From Thermoanaerobacter sp. A7A (GTDB lineage: Bacteria > Bacillota > Thermoanaerobacteria > Thermoanaerobacterales > Thermoanaerobacteraceae), in NCBI RefSeq assembly GCF_000445185.1, contig NZ_AVAF01000153.1, positions 1 through 64,000 on the forward strand: 64,000 nucleotides of DNA. The letters are read 5' to 3'. The notes beneath the pieces were generated by a model. That model was not told the origin of the DNA, searched no databases, and saw nothing but the letters and a program-made list of their open reading frames with translations. Shown here one piece after another: positions 48,814-58,800 of the stretch (position 1 is the stretch's first letter; every line of letters begins with the position of its first letter). Both the position numbers and the translations under genes were made by a program.

Positions 48814-48837
48814 GGGACACGGTTGTGTCCCATTTTT
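48814..48837 (+). terminator. Terminator/attenuator between tsf and pyrH
   Basis: GGGACAC-GGTT-GTGTCCC is a perfect 7-base stem followed by ATTTTTAT. An alternative stem, CAACC (48804-48808) with GGTTG (48821-48825), would exclude it, so the site may act as an attenuator. Confidence 0.65.
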
Positions 48838-48891
48838 ATAAATTACTTAAAAGATTAAGAAGGATTTTCAAAATTTTTATAGAACTTATAA

Positions 48892-49620
<729 letters not shown>

Positions 49621-49622
49621 GT

Positions 49623-50177
49623 ATGAGTGATTATTTAAAAGCTAGCGAAGAAAAAATGCAAAAATCTTTGAGCGTTTTAAAAAACGAATTAGCTGCTATA
49701 AGAGCAGGTAGAGCAAATCCTGCACTACTTGACCGAATTATGGTAGATTATTATGGTACTCCAACTCCTCTTAACAGATTAGCCACCATTACAGCTCCGG
49801 AGCCAAGAGTACTAGTTGTACAACCGTGGGATGTTTCAAAAATAAGCGATATTGAAAAAGCAATACAGAAATCAGATTTAGGAATTAATCCAGTTTCTGA
49901 CGGTAAAGTGTTAAGATTAGTTTTTCCTGAATTGACTGAAGAAAGAAGAAAAGAATTGGTAAAGTTAGTTCATAAAAAAGCAGAAGAGGCAAAAGTAGCA
50001 GTAAGGCAAATAAGAAGAGATGCTAATGATGCTGTAAAAAAGATGGAAAAAAACGGCGAAATTTCGGAAGATGAAAGAAAAAAGAGAGAAGAAGAAATTC
50101 AAAAATTAACCGACAAATATATTAAAGAGATAGACAAAGTGGTGGAAGCTAAAGAAAAGGAGATAATGGAAATTTGA
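49623..50177 (+). CDS. frr: Ribosome recycling factor
   Basis: A 184-residue three-helix-bundle protein that splits post-termination ribosomes with EF-G. '[20 protein letters not shown]' and '[20 protein letters not shown]' identify it. Shine-Dalgarno GAAGGAGG in the pyrH 3' end. Confidence 0.98.
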   Translation: MSDYLKASEEKMQKSLSVLKNELAAIRAGRANPALLDRIMVDYYGTPTPLNRLATITAPEPRVLVVQPWDVSKISDIEKAIQKSDLGINPVSDGKVLRLVFPELTEERRKELVKLVHKKAEEAKVAVRQIRRDANDAVKKMEKNGEISEDERKKREEEIQKLTDKYIKEIDKVVEAKEKEIMEI

Positions 50178-50359
50178 CAGATTATTATAATAATTTTATA
50201 GGGATGGATTTACATAAAATAATAGAAAAATTACCTAAGGACTTAAAATTTAACGTTGTAGAGACAAAATCTATTTTTAAATATGAGGGTTCTCGTTTAA
50301 AAGTTGCCAGGATAAAAGAACAAAATAACATTCTTGAAATTACTGTTATTAGAATTTAA
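50174..50359 (+). CDS. Small hypothetical protein between frr and uppS
   Basis: A 61-residue ORF starting at TTG, overlapping the frr stop by four bases (TTGA). The product is '[20 protein letters not shown]' plus a beta-rich half ending '[11 protein letters not shown]'. Predicted soluble. No family recognised. Coupled start, compact spacing and sensible composition favour a real gene; the rare TTG and short length are the doubts. Confidence 0.55.
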   Translation: MTDYYNNFIGMDLHKIIEKLPKDLKFNVVETKSIFKYEGSRLKVARIKEQNNILEITVIRI

Positions 50360-50360
50360 T

Positions 50361-50378
50361 CCCCCTCTGACGAGGGGG
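50361..50378 (+). other. GC-rich hairpin before uppS
   Basis: CCCCCTC-TGAC-GAGGGGG is a perfect 7-base all-strong stem directly after the small ORF, followed by CGCCC rather than T residues. It lies 10-15 bases before the uppS Shine-Dalgarno (GAGGAGG), so it could influence uppS translation or transcript ends. Confidence 0.6.
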
Positions 50379-50406
50379 CGCCCTTATAAAATGAGGAGGA
50401 AAATAA

Positions 50407-51156
50407 ATGGTGTTTTTTAGACAAAAAAATAGAGATTTGAGTGACAAGATTGATAAAAATAAATTGCCTATTCACATAGGGATTATCATGGACGGAAATG
50501 GAAGATGGGCTCAAAAAAGAGGGATGATGAGATTTTATGGCCATAAAGCTGGTGTTAATGCTGTAAGAGAGGTTGTAAAAGCCTCTAGAGAATTAGGGAT
50601 AAAATATTTAACTTTGTACGCTTTTTCAACCGAAAACTGGAAAAGACCTAAAGAAGAAGTAAATTTTTTAATGGATTTACTCGTTGAATTTCTTTCTAAA
50701 GAAATAGACGAATTGAACAAAAATAATGTATTGATTAACTTTATAGGGGATATTTCCGTTTTACCACAGAAGTGTAAAATTGAAATAGAGAGGGCGCAAA
50801 ATGTAACAAAAAACAACTCTGGACTTGTACTTAATATAGCGTTAAATTATGGCGGAAGAGATGAAATAGTAAAGGCTGTGAAAAAAATTTGCACAAAGAT
50901 TTTAAATAAAGAATTGTCCATTGAGGAAATTACAGAACAAACTATAAGTGAAAATTTGTATACTAAAAACCAGCCAGATCCAGATCTTATAATAAGAACA
51001 AGTGGAGAAAAAAGATTGAGCAATTTCTTATTATGGCAATCTGCTTATTCTGAGCTTTGGTTTACAGAGGTACTGTGGCCGGATTTTGGCAAAGAACATC
51101 TTATTGAAGCAATATTGTATTACCAAACTCGCCAAAGAAGATTTGGGGGAGTATAG
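50407..51156 (+). CDS. uppS: Undecaprenyl diphosphate synthase (isoprenyl transferase)
   Basis: Makes the C55 lipid carrier for cell-wall synthesis. The 249 residues include the active-site '[20 protein letters not shown]' with Asp29, and the C-terminal '[20 protein letters not shown]'. ATG start behind GAGGAGGA. Confidence 0.98.
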   Translation: MVFFRQKNRDLSDKIDKNKLPIHIGIIMDGNGRWAQKRGMMRFYGHKAGVNAVREVVKASRELGIKYLTLYAFSTENWKRPKEEVNFLMDLLVEFLSKEIDELNKNNVLINFIGDISVLPQKCKIEIERAQNVTKNNSGLVLNIALNYGGRDEIVKAVKKICTKILNKELSIEEITEQTISENLYTKNQPDPDLIIRTSGEKRLSNFLLWQSAYSELWFTEVLWPDFGKEHLIEAILYYQTRQRRFGGV

Positions 51157-51175
51157 TAAGGAGTGGTAAATAAAT

Positions 51176-51955
51176 ATGCTAAAAACAAGAGTTATAAGTG
51201 CGATAGTAGGCTTGCCAATTTTATTTTTCATTTTAATAAAAGGGGGGAATATGCTTAAAATTGCATTAGTTTTAGTAAGCATATTAGGACTTAATGAATT
51301 TTATAATGCTATAAAAAATATTGGGGTACGGCCTGTAAAAATTTTTGGATATTTGTCAGCAATCCTTTTATATTTTTTAGAAAGTAAAATCGCAAAAGTA
51401 GATGTATTAGTTATAATCACAATGATGCTTTTTTTGCTGTTTTTAACTAATAAAAAATATAATCTCAAAGATTACGCTTTGACTTTGATGGGAATCATTT
51501 ATATACCTCTTTTCTTTTTGTACATACAAAAACTTAGAGAAATGCCTGAAGGAATGTACATAGTATGGTTTGTTTTTATAGTCTCTTGGATGACGGATAC
51601 TTTTGCCTATTTTACCGGTAGATTTTTTGGAAAGCACAAACTTGCTCCTACAATCAGTCCCAAAAAGACGATAGAAGGAGGGATTGGAGGAATCATAGGC
51701 TCTACCATCAGCTGTGCTGTATTTGCTTGGCTATTTCCTCAATCGAATGTCAGTATATATCTTTCTGTAATTATAGGCTTATTGGGAAGTATAATCGCTC
51801 AATGTGGAGATTTAATTGCTTCCTTTATAAAAAGAAATTGTTACATTAAAGATTTTGGGAATACAATTCCTGGCCATGGAGGAATTTTAGATAGATTTGA
51901 TAGTATTTTATTTGTTTCTCCTTTCATATACTTTATTTTTCAGTACTTAATTTAG
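51176..51955 (+). CDS. cdsA: Phosphatidate cytidylyltransferase
   Basis: A 259-residue membrane enzyme making CDP-diacylglycerol. About seven hydrophobic segments are visible, with the C-terminal signature 'CYIKDFGNTIPGHGGILDRF' and the upstream 'SPKKTIEGGIGGIIGS'. Standard uppS-cdsA-dxr order. Confidence 0.97.
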   Translation: MLKTRVISAIVGLPILFFILIKGGNMLKIALVLVSILGLNEFYNAIKNIGVRPVKIFGYLSAILLYFLESKIAKVDVLVIITMMLFLLFLTNKKYNLKDYALTLMGIIYIPLFFLYIQKLREMPEGMYIVWFVFIVSWMTDTFAYFTGRFFGKHKLAPTISPKKTIEGGIGGIIGSTISCAVFAWLFPQSNVSIYLSVIIGLLGSIIAQCGDLIASFIKRNCYIKDFGNTIPGHGGILDRFDSILFVSPFIYFIFQYLI

Positions 51956-51970
51956 AAAGGGATGTACTTC

Positions 51971-53119
51971 ATGAAAAAGGTAATAATTCTCGGCTCAACT
52001 GGTTCTATAGGTACACAAACATTAGACGTAATAAAAAATTTTAGAGAAAATTTTGAAATAGTAGGACTTACAGCTTATAACAATGTAGAACTTTTATCGA
52101 AACAAATTAGAGAATTTAATCCTAAAGTTGTAGCAGTAAAAGATGAAGATAAAGCTAACCAATTAAGGGAGAATCTAAAAAAAAATGTCGAAATTCTAAC
52201 TGGCAGCAAAGGGCTTCAAGAAATTGTGAAGTACGATGCCGATTTAGTGGTGGTAGCTGTAGAAGGGATTGCTGGCCTTATTCCAACAGTTACAGCTATC
52301 CAGAGGGGAAAAGATATCGCTTTAGCGAATAAAGAAGTACTTGTAACAGCTGGACAAATTGTGATGGATTTGGTAAAAAAGAAGGATATAACTCTTTTAC
52401 CTGTAGATAGTGAACACTCTGCTATACTCCAATGTTTAAGAGGAAATGACAAAAAAGAAGTATCTCGATTGATTTTAACAGCCTCTGGAGGTCCTTTTAG
52501 GGGGAAGAAAAAAGAAGATTTGAGAAAAGTAACTGTAAATGAGGCTCTAAATCATCCTAATTGGAAAATGGGGAAAAAAATCACGATAGATTCTGCCACT
52601 TTAATGAATAAAGGGTTTGAAGTAATAGAAGCAAAATGGCTTTTTGACATTTCTGAAGATAAAATTGATGTGATTGTGCATCCCCAGAGTATAATTCACT
52701 CAATGGTAGAATATATAGATGGTAGTGTAATTGCACAATTGGCTGCTGCCGATATGAGGATACCTATTCAGTATGCATTAAATTATCCTACTCGCAATTA
52801 CATAAATGGAATAAATTTTTTAGATTTTTCTCTTACAACTCAACTAACTTTTGAAAAACCCGATTTAGAAACTTTTAGATGTTTGTCGTTGGCATATGAG
52901 GCTTTAAAAATTGGCGGCACGATGACTACAGTGTTAAATGCGGCTGATGAAATAGCTGTGTCACTGTTTTTAAATAAAAAAATAGAATTTTTACAAATAG
53001 CTGAAATCATAGAGGAGAGTATGAAAGAACATAATAATATACAAAATCCCACTTTAGATGATATAATAAATGTGGATAAAGAGGTTAAGGAAAAAATAGC
53101 AAAAAAATATATGAGGTGA
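51971..53119 (+). CDS. dxr: 1-deoxy-D-xylulose 5-phosphate reductoisomerase
   Basis: Second step of the MEP isoprenoid pathway, NADPH-dependent. NADPH site 'IILGSTGSIGTQTLDVI', metal site 'PVDSEHSAILQCL' and 'MNKGFEVIEAKWLF' are all present. ATG 51971 behind AAAGGGATG gives 382 residues; the track start (51962) lies in the Shine-Dalgarno spacer. Confidence 0.98.
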   Translation: MKKVIILGSTGSIGTQTLDVIKNFRENFEIVGLTAYNNVELLSKQIREFNPKVVAVKDEDKANQLRENLKKNVEILTGSKGLQEIVKYDADLVVVAVEGIAGLIPTVTAIQRGKDIALANKEVLVTAGQIVMDLVKKKDITLLPVDSEHSAILQCLRGNDKKEVSRLILTASGGPFRGKKKEDLRKVTVNEALNHPNWKMGKKITIDSATLMNKGFEVIEAKWLFDISEDKIDVIVHPQSIIHSMVEYIDGSVIAQLAAADMRIPIQYALNYPTRNYINGINFLDFSLTTQLTFEKPDLETFRCLSLAYEALKIGGTMTTVLNAADEIAVSLFLNKKIEFLQIAEIIEESMKEHNNIQNPTLDDIINVDKEVKEKIAKKYMR

Positions 53120-53125
53120 TACATT

Positions 53126-54124
53126 TTGACAATATTGATAAGTATAATTGTTTTAAGCGTTTTAGTAATGTTTCACGAATTTGGACATTTTATCGTTGCA
53201 AAACTTTCTGGAGCTAGAGTAAATGAATTTTCTATTGGCTTTGGTCCACGACTTTTTAAGAAGAAATACGGAGAAACAGAGTATTCTTTTAGAGCATTGC
53301 TATTCGGTGGTTATGTTGCTTTAGAAGGTGAAGATGAAAAATCTAATGACCCGCGGGCTATAGTAAATAAGCCTTGGCCTGTAAGGTTAGCTGTCTTTGC
53401 TGCAGGTCCTTTAATGAATATATTATTAGCTTTTTTATTGCTTTTTATTGTATTTTTTAATATAGGAAGTCCGATACCACAGGTAAAATCCGTAATGGAA
53501 GGCTATCCCGCTGAAAAAGCAGGAATTGTGCCGGGGGACAAAATTGTAATGGTAAATAATACAAAAATAAATACATGGGAGGAGTTAGAGAAAGCCATAA
53601 GTTCTAATGGAGAGCGAGTATTGACAATTGAAATTCAAAGGGGAAATCAAATTTTACAAAAACAAGTAAAACCAATTTTTGATAAAAACGCTTCAAAGGT
53701 AATGATAGGAATTGTTCCAGACTATGAGCGTTCTATCTCTCTTGCCTTTAAAACTGCCATCAATCAGACAATATATTTTTCGAAACTTATTATTTTGTCT
53801 CTTGTAATGTTAGTAACCGGAAAAGTCTCTGTCAATGATATTATGGGACCTGTGGGAATTGTTCAAGCTGTTGGAACAGTCGCTAAAACAGGTGTTATAA
53901 ATTTACTAGCTTTTTCCGCTCTTATAAGCGTAAATTTAGGCCTTTTTAATCTATTGCCACTACCGGCTTTAGACGGTGGAAGGATTTTGTTTGTGTTAGC
54001 AGAGGCAGTAAGAGGTAAACCATTGCCACCTGAAAAAGAAGGCTATATTCATTATTTAGGTTTTTTACTGTTGATTGCTTTGTTGATTTTTGCAACCTAT
54101 AGGGATATTCTACGCATTTTTTAA
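53126..54124 (+). CDS. rseP: RIP metalloprotease RseP (site-2 protease family)
   Basis: A 332-residue intramembrane zinc protease. HEFGH is at residues 17-21 in the first transmembrane segment, one PDZ domain follows at about 120-185, and the third zinc ligand region is 'LLPLPALDGGRIL'. TTG start behind AGGTGAT. It probably cleaves anti-sigma factors or signal-peptide remnants; the substrate is not evident. Confidence 0.96.
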   Translation: MTILISIIVLSVLVMFHEFGHFIVAKLSGARVNEFSIGFGPRLFKKKYGETEYSFRALLFGGYVALEGEDEKSNDPRAIVNKPWPVRLAVFAAGPLMNILLAFLLLFIVFFNIGSPIPQVKSVMEGYPAEKAGIVPGDKIVMVNNTKINTWEELEKAISSNGERVLTIEIQRGNQILQKQVKPIFDKNASKVMIGIVPDYERSISLAFKTAINQTIYFSKLIILSLVMLVTGKVSVNDIMGPVGIVQAVGTVAKTGVINLLAFSALISVNLGLFNLLPLPALDGGRILFVLAEAVRGKPLPPEKEGYIHYLGFLLLIALLIFATYRDILRIF

Positions 54125-54136
54125 AAGGTGATAAAA

Positions 54137-55198
54137 ATGAGAAAAATTACTCGCGAAGTCAAAATAGGCAATAAAAAAATTGGAGGAAATAATCCAATTT
54201 TAGTTCAGTCTATGACTAACACGGATACCCACGATATTGAAAAAACAATAGAGCAGATAAAAAGACTAGAAGCTGAAGGCTGTGATATTATAAGAGTTGC
54301 TGTTCCGGATATGGAAGCAGCTGAAGCAATAAAAGAAATAAAGAAAAATATAAATATTCCTTTGGTAGCAGATATTCATTTTGATTATCGATTAGCTATA
54401 AAATCAATTGAAAATGGAGCAGACAAGATAAGAATTAATCCCGGAAACATAGGAAGAGAAGAAAATATCAAAAAAGTGGTAGAAATAGCAAAAGAAAAAG
54501 GTATTCCTATTAGAATAGGTGTAAATTCTGGTTCTTTAGAAAAAGAAATATTACATAAATACAAGGGAGTAACTGCCGAAGCAGTTGTGGAAAGCGCTTT
54601 AAAAAATGTTTTAATTTTAGAAAAGTTAGGCTTTTATGATATAGTTATTTCGCTTAAAACTACAAATGTACCCCTTACTATAGAGGCTTATAAACTCGCT
54701 TCTTCAAAAGTGGATTATCCATTGCACGTGGGTATAACGGAAGCGGGTACTATTGAAGCCGGTACTATAAAATCTGCTATAGGAATAGGAACATTGCTTT
54801 ATTTAGGAATAGGAGACACAATAAGAGTTTCTTTAACGGGTGACCCAGTTCATGAGGTGAGAGTAGGAAAGCAGATTTTACGTTCTTTAGGTCTTTTAAA
54901 AGAAGGAGTCGAAGTCATTTCCTGTCCTACCTGCGGCAGAACAAAAATTAACTTAATAAAGTTAGCAGAAGAAGTAGAAAAAAGGACGAAGAATATTAAA
55001 AAGCCTTTAAAGGTCGCTGTTATGGGATGTGTTGTAAATGGGCCGGGGGAAGCAAAAGAAGCAGATATAGGAATAGCAGGGGGAGATGGAGAAGGAATCG
55101 TTTTTAAAAAAGGAAAAGTTTATAAAAAAGTTAAAGAAGAAGAGTTAGTAGAAGAATTGATGAAAGAAATTGAAAAATTACTTGAGGAGGATTCTTAA
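54137..55198 (+). CDS. ispG: 4-hydroxy-3-methylbut-2-enyl diphosphate synthase IspG
   Basis: Iron-sulfur enzyme of the MEP pathway. The 353 residues (start ATG 54137, AAAAGGTGAT upstream) include '[20 protein letters not shown]' and the [4Fe-4S] ligands Cys263 and Cys266 ('SCPTCGRT') and Cys298 ('[10 protein letters not shown]'). With dxr it gives two MEP steps in this cluster. The stop overlaps the next gene (TAATG). Confidence 0.98.
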   Translation: MRKITREVKIGNKKIGGNNPILVQSMTNTDTHDIEKTIEQIKRLEAEGCDIIRVAVPDMEAAEAIKEIKKNINIPLVADIHFDYRLAIKSIENGADKIRINPGNIGREENIKKVVEIAKEKGIPIRIGVNSGSLEKEILHKYKGVTAEAVVESALKNVLILEKLGFYDIVISLKTTNVPLTIEAYKLASSKVDYPLHVGITEAGTIEAGTIKSAIGIGTLLYLGIGDTIRVSLTGDPVHEVRVGKQILRSLGLLKEGVEVISCPTCGRTKINLIKLAEEVEKRTKNIKKPLKVAVMGCVVNGPGEAKEADIGIAGGDGEGIVFKKGKVYKKVKEEELVEELMKEIEKLLEEDS

Positions 55199-55818
55199 TG
55201 ATTTCTGTTGTAATCCCAGCTTTTAATGAAGGAAAAAATATTGGGAGAGTTTTGTCAGTCTTAGAAACAATAGACCTGATTGATGAAATCATAGTTGTAA
55301 ATGATGGTTCTACTGATGATACAAAAGAACAAGCATCAAAATACAATGTGAAGCTTGTCAATTTAGAAAAAAATCAAGGAAAAGGAAAAGCATTAAAAGC
55401 AGGAATAGATAATTCTAAAGGTGATATTATTGTTATGTTAGATGCCGATTTGATTGGACTTACTGAAAAACATTTTGTAAATCTCGTATCTCCTGTATTA
55501 AAAAATGAAGCAGATATGACAATTGGAATTTTTTCTGGTGGAAGAAAATCTACAGATTTTGCACAAAAAATAGCACCTTTTTTGTCAGGACAAAGGGCAA
55601 TAAAGAGGCAATTTTTAGAAAACATTGAAGAGATGGAAATCAGTAGATTCGGAGTAGAAATTGCTTTAAATAGACATGCTGAAAAGAATAAGTTAAGAGT
55701 GGTAAATGTGCCTCTTGAGAATATGAGTCATGTCATGAAAGAAGAAAAGCTGGGATTAGTTAAAGGCTTTTATGCACGATTAAAAATGTATTTTGATATT
55801 CTAAAAATGTGGATTTAG
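55198..55818 (+). CDS. Small family 2 glycosyltransferase
   Basis: A 206-residue GT-A enzyme: 'ISVVIPAFNEGKNIGRVLSV', 'IIVVNDGSTDDTKEQ', and the metal-binding 'IIVMLDADL'. It lacks transmembrane helices apart from a weakly hydrophobic C terminus, so it is shorter than dolichyl-phosphate-sugar synthases. Donor and acceptor are unknown. ATG overlaps the ispG stop by one base. It is not a standard neighbour of ispG and polC in Bacillus. Confidence 0.87.
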   Translation: MISVVIPAFNEGKNIGRVLSVLETIDLIDEIIVVNDGSTDDTKEQASKYNVKLVNLEKNQGKGKALKAGIDNSKGDIIVMLDADLIGLTEKHFVNLVSPVLKNEADMTIGIFSGGRKSTDFAQKIAPFLSGQRAIKRQFLENIEEMEISRFGVEIALNRHAEKNKLRVVNVPLENMSHVMKEEKLGLVKGFYARLKMYFDILKMWI

Positions 55819-55831
55819 AAAGAGGGATTTG

Positions 55832-58800
55832 ATGATTCCAGCATTTTTCCTGCAGGAAATTGAAATAAAAAAAGTAAAACTGTTAAAAAAAGAGAGAAAA
55901 CTAATTGTAAGTGTATCCTCCAACAATCAAGCAAGTTCTCAAATAAAGAACTTCCGGGATTTTTTGCTTAATAAATTTCCTTTAATTAAAGAAGTAGAAG
56001 TCGTAATAGAACAAAAAGAAAAATTTAATAATCTTCAAGACATAGTAGATAATTTTGAAGAAATAATTTTAAAAATAAGCGAAGAATATCCCACTTCTCT
56101 TAGTTTTTTAAAAACCTGTGATGTAGTAACAGAAAATCAAAAGATAATAATTAAAGCTCCAAACGAAGTAGTCTATCAATTTATAAAAAGCAATAAAATT
56201 GATTTTGTTCTTAAGAAATTTTTAAGTGATAAATATGGGTTTGAAGCAGAAATAAATTTAGTCCTTTTAGAAGAGTTTGAAGATACAATGGAAAAAATAA
56301 TAATGGAAGAAGATATAAAAAATATTGAAGAAATCGCTAAAAGCGGGCAGAAGCAAGAAACTAGCAAAACAACAGAAAAAATTGAGGATAAAGAAGATTC
56401 CCAAGTACTTTTAGGAAAGGAAATAAAAGCTGAAGCGATATCCATTAAAAATATCACTGCAGAAACAGAAGAAGCAATAATAGAAGGTGAAATCTTTTCT
56501 CTCGAGTTTAAGGAATTAAAGTCCAAAATTTTAATGACTTTTGATATAACTGATTATACTTCATCAATACTTGTAAAAGCTTTTTTAACTGAGGAAAAGT
56601 ATAATTATTTAAAAGAGAATATCCAAGTAGGCAGTTTTGTAAAATTAGGAGGGAAAGTTTTCTACGATAAATATGAAGGAGACTTAGTAATAAGTTTAAA
56701 AGACCTTCAGCTAACATCTCCAAAAGAAAGAAAGGACTTAAGTGAAGAAAAAAGAGTGGAACTTCACTTACACACGCAAATGAGCAGTATGGATGCAGTA
56801 GCCTCTGCAACAGAAGTGATTAAAAGAGCGGCAAAATGGGGACACAAAGCCATTGCTATAACAGACCATGCAGTTGTACAGGCATTTCCAGAAGCAATGG
56901 AAGCATCTTCTAAATACGGTGTAAAAGTCATATACGGTGTAGAAGGTTATTTGGTGGATGATGGTGTACCTATTGTAACAGGAGATACAGAAGCTACTTT
57001 AGAAGATGAATTTACTGTTTTTGATATAGAGACGACGGGTCTTTCCAATATAAATGATGAAATAATTGAAATTGGTGCAGTAAAAATAAAAGAAGGCAAA
57101 ATAATAGATACTTTTGAAACTTTTGTTAATCCACAAATCCCTATTTCTTCTTTTATTACAAAACTTACTGGAATTGACGAATCTATGGTTAAAGATGCTC
57201 CTTCTATAGAAGAAATATTACCTAAATTTTTAGAGTTTGCTTCTAACAGTGTTTTAGTAGCTCATAATGCAAATTTTGATGTGTCTTTTATAAAATCTAA
57301 AGCTAAAAAATTTAATTTAAATGTAAACAATGCGGTTTTAGATACCTTAGAACTAAGTAGGCATTTATATAAAGATTTGAAAAATTACAAACTAGATACA
57401 CTGTCTGAACACTTGCAGGTAAAATTGGAACATCACCACAGAGCAGTAGACGATGCTAGAGCTACAGCTGAAATATTTATAAAAACTATTGATAGATTAA
57501 AAGAATTAGGAGTAAAAAAAGCAAAAGATATAAATGCCATATTAAGAGAAAGTGAAGTTGACATACGAAAACTTCCTGCCTATCATGTTACAATTTTGGT
57601 AAAAGATCAAAAAGGACTGAGAAATTTATATGAAATAATTTCTAAGTCTAATTTGGAATATTTCCATAGGACACCTCGGATTCCAAAAAGTTTACTTATT
57701 AGTAGGAGAGAAGGCCTTCTCATTGGTTCTGCTTGTGAACAAGGGGAAGTTTTTAGGGCAATTGTATCTAACTTAGAAGAAAAGAAACTAGAGAATATTA
57801 TTTCTTTTTACGATTATTTAGAAATACAGCCTGTTGGAAATAATGAGTTTTTAATTGAAAAAGGAGAAGTAAAAAGCGTAGAAGAATTAAGAGAAATTAA
57901 TCGAAAAATTTACCTTTTAGGTAAAGAATACAATAAATTAGTAGTAGCAACAGGAGATGTACACTTTTTAGATCCATGGGATAATATATACAGAAAAATT
58001 TTAATGGCAGGAAAAGGATATAAGGATGCAGATAGGCAACCACCTTTGTATTTTAAAACAACTGATGAGATGCTAAAAGAATTTGAATATTTAGGGGAAG
58101 AAGTAGCGAAAGAGATTGTAATTGATAATCCTAATAAAATTGCTGACCTTGTAGAAGAAGTAAAACCCATACCAGATGGAACATTCCCTCCCGTGATAGA
58201 AGGAGCTGAAGAAGAATTAAGAAGGCTTACTTTAGATAAGGCTCATGAAATATACGGGGACCCTTTGCCGGAAATAGTACAAAATCGCTTAGATAGAGAA
58301 TTAAATTCTATAATTAACAATGGATATGCAGTCATGTATATTATAGCTCAAAAATTAGTATCTAAGTCTTTAAAAGATGGGTATTTGGTTGGTTCTAGAG
58401 GTTCTGTAGGTTCTTCTTTAGTAGCTACTATGAGCGGAATAACAGAAGTAAATCCTTTGCCGCCTCATTATGTTTGCCCAAATTGTAAGTATTCCGAGTT
58501 TATAACTGATGGAAGCTATGGTTGTGGTGTGGACATGCCTGATAAGACTTGTCCTCACTGTGGCACTTTGATGAGGAAAGATGGTTTTGATATACCTTTT
58601 GAAGTGTTTTTAGGTTTTGAAGGGGATAAAGAACCAGATATAGACCTTAATTTTTCTGGGGAATACCAACCTATTGCTCATAAGTATACAGAAGAACTTT
58701 TCGGAAAAGGCCATGTTTTTAGAGCAGGTACTATTGGAACTTTAGCAGATAAAACTGCTTATGGATATGTAAAAAAATATTTTGAAGAACGCAATTTAAT

